From: Geodermatophilus telluris
GTDB lineage: Bacteria; Actinomycetota; Actinomycetes; Mycobacteriales; Geodermatophilaceae
Assembly: GCF_900102745.1 (NCBI RefSeq)
Contig: NZ_FMZF01000004.1
Coordinates: forward strand, 124,001 to 188,000
Length of the DNA stretch: 64,000 bases
Direction: 5' to 3'
Shown here: positions 53,067 to 60,528 of the stretch, piece by piece
Layout: each line of letters begins with the position of its first letter
How positions within the stretch are numbered: position 1 is the stretch's first letter
Position numbers and translations under genes: made by a program
Notes under the pieces: model-generated
The model's database searches: none
What the model was told of the DNA's origin: nothing
The model's input: only the letters and a program-made list of their open reading frames with translations

Positions 53067-54575
53067 GTGCCGGTCACCGTCGCGACCCTGCTGGGGACGG
53101 CGTCGCTGGAGCTGGCGCTGCACACCCGCCGCGCGCCGGTGGACCGCGCCGTCTCCTGGGTGCACGTCAGCGAGCTGGCCGACCCGACGCCGTTCCTCGA
53201 GGGCGGCGAGCTGCTGCTGACCACCGGCCTGGCGCTGACGCCGGGCGACGCCCCCGCCTACGTGCGGCGGCTGGCCGGTGCCGGCGTGGTGGGCCTGGGC
53301 CTGGGCACCGGGCTGAGCCACGCGCGGGTGCCCGACGAGCTCGTGTCCGCCGCCGACGAGTCGGGGCTGGCGGTGCTCGAGGTGCCCCGGCAGACGCCGT
53401 TCATCGCGCTGTCGCGGACGGTCTCCACCGCGCTGGCCGCCGAGGAGTACGCCGCGGTGTCCCGCACGTCGACGGTGCAGCGGGAGCTCACCCGCGCCGC
53501 GGTCGGGCCGGGCGCCCCGGGCACCGTCGTCGACCGGCTGGCCCGCCACCTCGGCGGCTGGGCGCTGCTGCTGGACGCCGCCGGCACGCCGCTGGAGGCC
53601 GCCCCGGCCGGGGCCCGCTCGCGGGCGGGGGCCCTGGCCGGCCCGGTCGACCGGCTGCGCACCACCCGCCCGCCGGCCGGTGCCGCGCTGACCCAGCCCG
53701 GGGAGACGGTGCTGCTGCAGTCGCTGGGCACCGGGTCACGGGTGCGCGGCTTCCTCGCCGTCGGCCGCCCCGGCCCGTTCCCGGCCGGTGACCGGCACGT
53801 GGTCAACGCCGCCGCGCTGCTGCTCACGCTGCGGCTGGAGCAGTCCCGCGCGCTGGACTCGGGCACCGCGGCGCTGCGCGCGGCGATCCTGCAGCTGCTG
53901 CTGGCCGGGCAGACCGCCGCGGCCGAGCCCGTGGTGGCGGCCCTGGGCGAGCGGCTGCCCGGCGAGCCGGTCGCGGCGGTGGCCGTGCTGGGCAGCGCCG
54001 AGCAGCGCGCCGCCGCCGTCGACGTCGCCGCCGACGCGGCCGCCGCCACCCGCGAGCCGGTGCTGTCGGCGGAGGTCGAGGACACCCTGGTCGTGCTGGT
54101 GCCCGCCGGCGGGGCGCTGGCCGGCCGGCTGGCCGACCTCCCCGACCGGGTGCCCGGCACCGTCCTGGGCACCGCCGGCCCGGTGCCGTGGCAGCGGCTG
54201 GCCGACGGCGTGCGGCAGGCCCGCCAGGCCGCCGGGCACGGCCGCGCCGCCGGGCGGCCGGTGACCGCGTTCGCCGACCTGGCCGGCCGGGGGCTGTCCG
54301 CGCTGCTCGACCCGGCGGCCACCACCGCCTTCGCCGAGGCCGCGCTCGCGCCGCTGGCCGCCGCCGACCGCGCCGGTCCGGGCGACCTGGTCGAGTCGCT
54401 GCGCGTCTGGCTGGCCGCGCACGGCCAGTGGGAGCCGGCCGCGGCGCGGCTGGGTGTGCACCGGCACACGCTGCGCAAGCGGATCCGCCGGGCCGAGGAG
54501 CTGCTGGGCCGCGACCTGGACTCCCCCGGTGTCCGGGCCGAGCTCTGGCTGGCCCTGCACCCGCCCACCACCTGA
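53067..54575 (+). CDS. PucR-family regulator
   Basis: 502 residues. The N-terminal PucR domain (VATLLGTASLELALH to about 130; SELADPTPFLEGGELLLTTG) leads to a GAF-like middle and a C-terminal helix-turn-helix (AAARLGVHRHTLRKRIRRAE). The GTG at 53067 follows GAGAGG; a GTG at 53040 is less supported. Divergent from gabT across 139 bp, and PucR activators adjacent to gabT are known in actinobacteria, so GABA- or glutamate-linked activation is likely. Confidence 0.87.
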   Translation: MPVTVATLLGTASLELALHTRRAPVDRAVSWVHVSELADPTPFLEGGELLLTTGLALTPGDAPAYVRRLAGAGVVGLGLGTGLSHARVPDELVSAADESGLAVLEVPRQTPFIALSRTVSTALAAEEYAAVSRTSTVQRELTRAAVGPGAPGTVVDRLARHLGGWALLLDAAGTPLEAAPAGARSRAGALAGPVDRLRTTRPPAGAALTQPGETVLLQSLGTGSRVRGFLAVGRPGPFPAGDRHVVNAAALLLTLRLEQSRALDSGTAALRAAILQLLLAGQTAAAEPVVAALGERLPGEPVAAVAVLGSAEQRAAAVDVAADAAAATREPVLSAEVEDTLVVLVPAGGALAGRLADLPDRVPGTVLGTAGPVPWQRLADGVRQARQAAGHGRAAGRPVTAFADLAGRGLSALLDPAATTAFAEAALAPLAAADRAGPGDLVESLRVWLAAHGQWEPAAARLGVHRHTLRKRIRRAEELLGRDLDSPGVRAELWLALHPPTT

Positions 54576-54582
54576 GCGCGCA

Positions 54583-54656
54583 GCCGGGCCCGGCCCCGAC
54601 GGGGGACCGGGCCCGGCGACCGACCTCCACGGCTCGGTGCAGGGGCCCGCACCGAG
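54583..54656. terminator. double hairpin between converging PucR and LLM genes
   Basis: First hairpin 54583-54617: GCCGGGCCCGG arms with CCCC/GGGG extension. Second 54633-54656: CTCGGTGC/GCACCGAG with loop AGGGGCCC. Probable bidirectional terminator. Confidence 0.65.
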
Positions 54657-54688
54657 CGGAGCGAGGCGTGGGGGGCACCGAGGTCCTT

Positions 54689-55732
54689 CTAGAAGGCGGG
54701 CATCACCTCGTCGTGGATCAGCTGCAGCTGCTCCTCCACCGAGGCCACGCCGGGCAGCTCGCGGCCGGTGAAGGTCTTGACGATCGAGGCGTCGGTGATG
54801 GCGGCGATCAGGTGGTTGACGCCGGTCGGCTCGATCTCCTTGATCTTCGCCGTCACCTCCTCCGGCGTGCCGGCGAACGACAGCTTCTCGGTGAGCTCGG
54901 GGCTGGTCAGCTCGATGCCCCGCGCGAGGTCACCGCCGGCGATGGCGTCGACGATCGGCTTCAGCTCCGCCGCGTCGACGCCGTGCCGCTCGAGCTGCTC
55001 GGCCGGCATGGACGAGGCGTAGATGCCGACCATGCTGCGCGCGGCGTCCTTCGCGGCCGCGGAGTCCCGGCCCACCGCGACGACCACCCAGGCCCCGAAG
55101 TCCAGCGTCGTCCAGTCCTTGCCGGCCCGCTCCGCGCCGATCCGCAGGTGCTCGGCGGCGTACTCGTAGGCCTCCCGGCTGTAGCTGAGCGCGTGGTGGC
55201 AGCCGTCGGAGTGCTCCGCGGCGGCCTCGAACGACTTCGGGCCGCGCATCGCGCCCATCTTGACCGGCAGCCGCTCCTGCACCGGTCGGGCGAAGGTGAA
55301 CAGGCCCTCGTAGCGGAAGAACTCGCCGTCGTAGGTGATCGCGCCCTCGTCGAGCATGGTCCGGACGACGTGCACCGCCTCGACGACCCGCGACAGCGGC
55401 TTGGTCGTCGTCCAGTCGGTCTTGTACTGGGCCAGCAGCCCGAAGTTGCCGCTGGACAGCACGACCTCCGCGCGCCCCCCGGTGAGCTCGTCGAGGGTGG
55501 CCGCGGCCTGCGCGATGAGGGTGGGCTCCCGCAGGGTCACCGGCGACACGCTCGGTCCCATCCGGATCCGCGAGGTCTGGGCGGCCGCGGCGGCGAAGAG
55601 CAGCCACAGGTCCTTGTGCCAGGTCTCGTCGGCGGCGTAGACCGCGTGGAAGCCGAGCTCGTCGGCCAGCCTGATCGCCCGCAGGCACTCCTCCAGGGAG
55701 TAGTCGGGCAGCATCGCGTAGCTGAACTTCAT
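54689..55732 (-). CDS. LLM-class flavin-dependent oxidoreductase
   Basis: 347 residues, bacterial luciferase-like TIM barrel. It starts MKFSYAMLPDYSLEECLRAI, then LADELGFHAVYAADE, SRIRMGPSVSPVTLREPTLIAQAAATLDELTGGR. FMN and F420 types look alike here; the FAAAAAQTSRIRMG region and mid-protein length fit F420-dependent enzymes such as Mer- or Adf-like proteins. ATG overlaps the permease stop by 4 bp, so it probably acts on the transported compound. Confidence 0.85.
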   Translation of the reverse strand: MKFSYAMLPDYSLEECLRAIRLADELGFHAVYAADETWHKDLWLLFAAAAAQTSRIRMGPSVSPVTLREPTLIAQAAATLDELTGGRAEVVLSSGNFGLLAQYKTDWTTTKPLSRVVEAVHVVRTMLDEGAITYDGEFFRYEGLFTFARPVQERLPVKMGAMRGPKSFEAAAEHSDGCHHALSYSREAYEYAAEHLRIGAERAGKDWTTLDFGAWVVVAVGRDSAAAKDAARSMVGIYASSMPAEQLERHGVDAAELKPIVDAIAGGDLARGIELTSPELTEKLSFAGTPEEVTAKIKEIEPTGVNHLIAAITDASIVKTFTGRELPGVASVEEQLQLIHDEVMPAF

Positions 55733-57267
55733 CGGATCTCCTCACTCACCGGGACACCGGCGTCCCGCCGGATCTGCTGGAGCTGTGCGGCCACCTCGCG
55801 GGCATCGCCCTCGGGGACGTGCGCAGAGTGCCGGTCCGGCCGGGCGAGGACCAGGTACAGCAGCCCGGTGCCGGCCACGATCGCCAGGCCGATGGCGACG
55901 ATCCAGCGGTCGAGGAAGGTCTCGGTGCCCGGCGCCGGCTTGAGCAGCAGCACGATGGCGAAGACGCCGTAGGCGAGGGCCAGGACGTTGACCACCAGGC
56001 CGGCGGAGCCGAGGTTCCACAGGCCCGCCGGGCGCCAGCCCCGCAGCCGCTGCCGCAGCGCGGCGAGCACGACCGCCTGGAAGGCGATGTAGATGCCGAG
56101 CACCGCGAAGGCGGTGACGCGGGCGAGGGAGTCCGGCTGCCAGAAGACGAACAGGCAGATGAGCGCCGGGACGACGCAGACGACGAGCAGCGCGTTGGTC
56201 GGGACGGCGTGCCGCTCGGACACGTGCGAGAGCCAGCCGCTGGCCGGGAGCATCCGGTCGCGGGCGAAGGCGTAGAGCAGCCGGCTGCCGGCGGCCTGCA
56301 GCGAGAGCACGCAGGAGACGAACGCGGTGACGGCGACGACGAGGAACACCTTGGAACCCGCGGTGCCCAGCGCGCTCACCAGGATCGCCGGGATGGGGTC
56401 GACGTCCTCCCCCGCCATGATCGCCTGCAGCTGGGCGTCGGGCGCGGCCAGGACGTAGCCGGCGTAGGACATCAGGCCCGAGACGCCGCCGACGAGGATG
56501 GTCAGCATCATCGCCCGCGGGATCCGGCGGGTCGGGTCGGCGACCTCCTCCGCGACGTCGCCGCAGGCCTCGAAGCCGTAGAAGAGGAACAGCCCGGACA
56601 GCGACGCGGCCAGGAACGTGCCGAGGTAGCCGTCCCCGCCGCCGGCGCCGAGGGTGTCGAAGAAGACCGAGAAGGACTGCTCGCGGCGGAACAGCAGCAG
56701 GAACAGGCCGAGCGCGATGACGCCGACCAGCTCGGCGGCCAGGCCGATCTTGGCGATGCGGGCCAGGGCGCGGGTGCCGCTGTAGTTGATGACGAAGGCG
56801 AGGACCAGCAGCCCCACCGCGGTCGCCAGCGCCACGCCCGGCGTGGCCGTGATCCCGAAGAGCGCCGCGACGAAGCCGCCGCCGAACTCCGCGACCGCGG
56901 TGACGGTCACGATGATCGCCCAGATGTAGACCCACGAGACGATCCACGCGTAGCGCCGGTTCCACAGCCGCCGCGTCCACGGGTAGATGCCGCCGGCCAG
57001 CGGGTACTGCGACACGACCTCGCCGAAGACCAGCGAGACGAGGAACTGCCCGACGCCGACGATCACGATCCACCAGATCGAGGGCGGGCCGCCGATGGAG
57101 AGGCTGTAGGCGAACAGCGAGTACACGCCCACGAGCGGGGACAGGTACGTGAAGCCGAGGGCCATGTTGGCCCACAGCCCCATGCTGCGGTGGAACTGGC
57201 CGGTGTAGCCCAGCGCGGCGAGCTGGGCGTCGTCGGCGGTACCGGCGTGCGGTCCGGGTGGTGTCAC
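55729..57267 (-). CDS. APC-superfamily permease (ACT-type)
   Basis: 512 residues, 12 helices. The start DAQLAALGYTGQFHRSMGLW and QYPLAGGIYPWTRRLWNRRY, then FYGFEACGDVAEEVADPTRRIPRA define the amino acid/choline/GABA transporter branch, as in the permease at 31.4 kb. GTG 57267 has GAGGAGAC before it. Transcribed with the LLM oxidoreductase and downstream of the Cache-like and GntR genes. Confidence 0.88.
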   Translation of the reverse strand: MTPPGPHAGTADDAQLAALGYTGQFHRSMGLWANMALGFTYLSPLVGVYSLFAYSLSIGGPPSIWWIVIVGVGQFLVSLVFGEVVSQYPLAGGIYPWTRRLWNRRYAWIVSWVYIWAIIVTVTAVAEFGGGFVAALFGITATPGVALATAVGLLVLAFVINYSGTRALARIAKIGLAAELVGVIALGLFLLLFRREQSFSVFFDTLGAGGGDGYLGTFLAASLSGLFLFYGFEACGDVAEEVADPTRRIPRAMMLTILVGGVSGLMSYAGYVLAAPDAQLQAIMAGEDVDPIPAILVSALGTAGSKVFLVVAVTAFVSCVLSLQAAGSRLLYAFARDRMLPASGWLSHVSERHAVPTNALLVVCVVPALICLFVFWQPDSLARVTAFAVLGIYIAFQAVVLAALRQRLRGWRPAGLWNLGSAGLVVNVLALAYGVFAIVLLLKPAPGTETFLDRWIVAIGLAIVAGTGLLYLVLARPDRHSAHVPEGDAREVAAQLQQIRRDAGVPVSEEIR

Positions 57268-57332
57268 CGGGTCTCCTCGGCTCGGTGGTGGAGCTCCCGA
57301 CGGGCGTCGGTGTGCCCCAGGCCACAAGGTCG

Positions 57333-57346
57333 CCGGGAAACCTATA
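57333..57346 (-). promoter_or_regulatory. TATAGGTTT-type box before the permease
   Basis: Minus strand TATAGGTTTCCCGG. TATAGG may be the -10 of the permease/LLM promoter. It shares ATAGGTTT and CCGG with 58976-58990 upstream of the Fe-S gene, so both may be bound by the GntR regulator. Confidence 0.4.
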
Positions 57347-57417
57347 GAGCCAGAGTTCACAGGACAAGACGCCCCGCGCCACGATCGGGTTGCGGCGTGC
57401 CGCCGGACCCGGACGGG

Positions 57418-58134
57418 TCAGCCGACGAGACGGTGCTCGTCGCGGACGGGCACCAGCCGCCAGGGCGCCCCGGGGATGCCGGTCCCCGCCTCGGGGAGCC
57501 GGGTGCCCGGGGGCAGCAGGCTGCCCACGAGGAAGCGCGGCGCGGTGGAGAGCACCACCCGGTCCTCCTCGTTGAGCAGCAGGAACGGCCCCGGCAGCGC
57601 GCCGAGGGCCCGGAGCAGGTGGGTCTCGAACCGCCGCACCGGGACGTCGGCCCCGGCCACCCCGACGAACCCGCTGCCGGCGGCCACCGGCTCGGTGAAC
57701 GTCAGCACGTAGCGGCCGGTGCCGTGGACGTCGACGTGCGGGCCGAAGGCGTGCCGCCGCCCGGTGCGCCGCGGGACGTCGAACCACTCGGTGGTCGTGT
57801 AGTCGTAGTAGCCCAGGCTCGTCGGCCGCAGGTCCGGCTCCAGCGTGTGGAGCTCCCCGTTCCCCGGGTCGACCTGCCACCACTCGAGCCGCTGCCGCAG
57901 GCCCTGCTCGGGCCGGGGTGCGACCACCAACCCCAGGCCGACGGCGAGCTGCCCGGGCTCGCGCAGCAGCTCCTGCACGCCGTCGGGCAGCACCCACCGC
58001 CCCGCCCGGAACCCGTCCCGCTCCACCGAGCGCAGCACCGCCCCGCGCACCCCGGCGACGGTGACGAACACCTGCTCGACCAGCCCGGACACCGCGGCCG
58101 CGACCCCGGCGAGCTCGTCTGCCCCGCCGGTCAC
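57418..58134 (-). CDS. free-standing Cache-like sensory domain protein
   Basis: 238 residues. The segments FRAGRWVLPDGVQELL, WWQVDPGNGELHTLEPDLRP, YYDYTTTEWFDVPRRTG and GRYVLTFTEPVAAGSGFVGVAGADVPVRRFE follow a Cache fold, normally an extracytoplasmic ligand sensor. Here there is no signal peptide, no membrane helix and no output domain. GTG overlaps the GntR stop (GTGA), so sensor-like protein and regulator are made together; it may present or sense the inducer in the cytosol. Confidence 0.75.
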   Translation of the reverse strand: MTGGADELAGVAAAVSGLVEQVFVTVAGVRGAVLRSVERDGFRAGRWVLPDGVQELLREPGQLAVGLGLVVAPRPEQGLRQRLEWWQVDPGNGELHTLEPDLRPTSLGYYDYTTTEWFDVPRRTGRRHAFGPHVDVHGTGRYVLTFTEPVAAGSGFVGVAGADVPVRRFETHLLRALGALPGPFLLLNEEDRVVLSTAPRFLVGSLLPPGTRLPEAGTGIPGAPWRLVPVRDEHRLVG

Positions 58135-58907
58135 GAGACCTCCCTGCGGACGTCGGCCGCGGCGAGGCCCAGCCGCTGGAGCCGCAGCTCGATGGCCCAC
58201 AGCGTGCGGGTCTCGACGTGCGCTTCCGTGAGCGCCCGCGCGCGGGCCGGGTCGCGGTCATCGATCGCGTCGACCACCGCCCGGTGCCCGGCGACCATGA
58301 CGTCGAGCAGCCCCGGGGCGTGCGCCGGCGGCCACGGCAACTGGCCCAGCTCCAGGTGCAGGTCCATCTCCTGCATGGTCAGCCGGACCGACTGCGCGCA
58401 GGCGGCCAGCTCGATGTACCAGCGCCCGTCGGTGCGCCGCTGGCCGGTCACCGACCCGGCCGAGGCCAGCCGGTCGACGATGTCCCGCAGCCGGGCGATC
58501 TCCGTGCGGGAGGCGCGGGAGGCCGCGAGCCGGGCCGCCGCCGCCGCGACCGCGCTGTGCACGTCACCGAGCTCGCGCAGGTCGGTGCTCCCGAGCTCGG
58601 CCAGGCGCGCGTCGGCGAGCTCGGCGAGCACGTCCTCCCGCGACCGCGCGAAGGAGCCGCCGCCGCGACCCCGGCGGGTCTCGACCAGGCCGAGCTTGCG
58701 CAGCTCGGCCAGCGCCTCCCGCAGGGTCACCGTGGAGACCCGGAGCATCGAGGCCAGGTCGCTCTCCGACGGCAGCTGCTCGCCGTCGGAGAGCAGGCCC
58801 AGGGCGATGGCGCTGCCGACCCGCCGGACGACCGCCTCGCTGCGCAGCGCGCCGTCGTCGAGGGGGGCGAAGACGGCGCGGCGGGCGTCACCGCTGAGCA
58901 GTTGCAC
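58131..58907 (-). CDS. GntR-family (FadR-type) regulator
   Basis: 258 residues. The N-terminal winged helix (VVRRVGSAIALGLLSDGEQL, SDLASMLRVSTVTLREALAEL) is followed by an FCD effector domain (LRELGDVHSAVAAAAARLAA to the end) with His-containing metal-site helices. GTG 58907 has AGGAGG 5 bases upstream; the longer frame from an upstream ATG is unsupported. Divergent from the Fe-S/FAD oxidase genes, which it most likely controls in response to a carboxylic acid. Confidence 0.87.
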   Translation of the reverse strand: MQLLSGDARRAVFAPLDDGALRSEAVVRRVGSAIALGLLSDGEQLPSESDLASMLRVSTVTLREALAELRKLGLVETRRGRGGGSFARSREDVLAELADARLAELGSTDLRELGDVHSAVAAAAARLAASRASRTEIARLRDIVDRLASAGSVTGQRRTDGRWYIELAACAQSVRLTMQEMDLHLELGQLPWPPAHAPGLLDVMVAGHRAVVDAIDDRDPARARALTEAHVETRTLWAIELRLQRLGLAAADVRREVS

Positions 58908-58968
58908 GGTCGCCTCCTGTGACCGGGGTGGCCCCGAGTCTCGCACCTGCGCGTCGCCGACATGAACG

Positions 58969-58997
58969 TTGATCCCATAGGTTTTACCGGCTAGCGT
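58969..58997 (+). promoter_or_regulatory. putative promoter of the Fe-S/FAD oxidase operon
   Basis: TTGATC (58969-58974), 17 bp, TAGCGT (58992-58997). The spacer holds CATAGGTTTTACCGG, a candidate GntR site shared in part with the permease promoter. Confidence 0.6.
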
Positions 58998-59035
58998 GAC
59001 CCGGACCCCCGCAACCTGTGACGAGGAGCACGCAC

Positions 59036-60526
59036 GTGACCCAGGTCCAGCCCGGGCGGGCGCCGGGAGCCGACGCCCTCTCCGAGCCGTTCACCCCCGG
59101 CGCCCCGTCCAACCCGCCGGAGCTCGCCGACTACCCGGAGACGCTCGCCGGCCCGGTCCCCCCGCCGGTCGCCGACCCGAAGACCGCCGCCTTCGTCGAG
59201 CAGTGGCGCAACACCTCGTACAACTGCTTCTCGTCGGGCCACAAGTTCTGCCGCGAGGTCTGCCCGGTCACCCAGGTCGAGCGCAACGAGTCGTGGACCC
59301 CGACGGCCTTCCACGCCAACGTCGTGGCGATGGAGCGCGGTGAGCTCGGCATCGAGGACGTCGCCGCCGACTACGTCAACTGCACCCAGTGCGGCGCCTG
59401 CGAGCTGCGCTGTCCCAACACGCTGTTCACCGGCGACTTCTACCGCTTCCGCACGCGCACCGTCGACGTCGTCAAGGCCGTCCGGTCGCTCGCCGTCGAG
59501 AGCGGCGTGCACCAGCCCAACTGGCAGAGCTGGAACGAGCGCACCGACCTGCGCACCCACGAGCCCGTCCTCGGCGAGACCCCCGTCAGCCAGGAGAAGG
59601 TGCGCGACTGGGCCGAGGGCCTCGACATCCCGATCGGCGGCGAGACGGTCCTCTTCGTCGACTGCGAGGCCGCCTTCTACCGCACCTCGGTGCCGCGCGC
59701 GGTGGCGCAGGTGCTGCAGATGGCCGGCTACGAGTTCGGCCTCATGGGCGAGCAGTGGTGCTGCGGCGGCCCGGCCGCCGAGATGGGCTACGCCGACCAG
59801 GCCGAGCGCTTCGCCCGGCACAACCTCGACAACTGGCGGGCCACGGGCACCAAGCGCGTCCTGGTGCTCGACCCGCACGACTACATCAGCTTCACCGAGG
59901 ACTACCCGAAGTACTTCGGCGAGGAGTTCGACATCGAGGTCGTCCTCGTCATCGAGGTCCTGGCCGAGCTGCTGCGCGAGGGCCGGCTGACGCCGAGCGT
60001 CCCGGTGGACCGGGCGATCACGTACCACGACCCGTGCCGGCTCAACAAGCGCAAGGGCATCTGGCAGGAGCCGCGCGAGCTGCTGCGCGCCATCCCCGGC
60101 CTGCGCTTCGAGGACGTCGACCGGGTCACCCAGTGGTCCTACTGCTCCGGCGGCGGGGGCGGGTTGCCCATCGAGAAGCCCGAGCTGACCGCCAGGATCA
60201 GCGCGATGCGCCTGGAGCGGGCCGCCGAGCTCGACGTCGACACGCTCGTCAGCGCCTGCCCGTGGTCGGAGCGGCCGCTGTCGGAGGCCGGCGACGCGGA
60301 GGACATCGACGTCGTCGACCTGCACGAGCTGTTCGCCCAGTCGCTCGGCATCACCGTCGGCGGCTCGCGCGGCGACGTCGGCGACCGCCGGCTGGCCCAG
60401 GAGCGCACCGGCGTCCCGGGCCGGGCCCGGCGCGCCCACGGCAGCTCGCGCGGCGGCTGCGGTGGCGGCGGCTGCGGCGGCGGGTGCGGGAACGGTTCCG
60501 GCGGCTGCGGGTGCGGAGGGCACTGA
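59036..60526 (+). CDS. heterodisulfide-reductase-like iron-sulfur oxidoreductase with Gly/Cys tail
   Basis: 496 residues from GTG 59036, with GAGGAG upstream (an earlier GTG at 59018 lies before that site). It has two cysteine clusters: C64/C72/C76 (CFSSGHKFCREVCP) and C116-x2-C119-x2-C122-x3-C126 (CTQCGACELRCP). Two CCG-type domains follow: WCCGGP at 241-246 and YCSGGGGG. The last ~25 residues are almost only Gly and Cys (six Cys), ending in His. GlcF/LutA-like proteins pass electrons from a flavin oxidase; the next gene is such an oxidase. The tail is unusual and could bind an extra metal. Confidence 0.85.
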   Translation: MTQVQPGRAPGADALSEPFTPGAPSNPPELADYPETLAGPVPPPVADPKTAAFVEQWRNTSYNCFSSGHKFCREVCPVTQVERNESWTPTAFHANVVAMERGELGIEDVAADYVNCTQCGACELRCPNTLFTGDFYRFRTRTVDVVKAVRSLAVESGVHQPNWQSWNERTDLRTHEPVLGETPVSQEKVRDWAEGLDIPIGGETVLFVDCEAAFYRTSVPRAVAQVLQMAGYEFGLMGEQWCCGGPAAEMGYADQAERFARHNLDNWRATGTKRVLVLDPHDYISFTEDYPKYFGEEFDIEVVLVIEVLAELLREGRLTPSVPVDRAITYHDPCRLNKRKGIWQEPRELLRAIPGLRFEDVDRVTQWSYCSGGGGGLPIEKPELTARISAMRLERAAELDVDTLVSACPWSERPLSEAGDAEDIDVVDLHELFAQSLGITVGGSRGDVGDRRLAQERTGVPGRARRAHGSSRGGCGGGGCGGGCGNGSGGCGCGGH

Positions 60527-60528
60527 CC

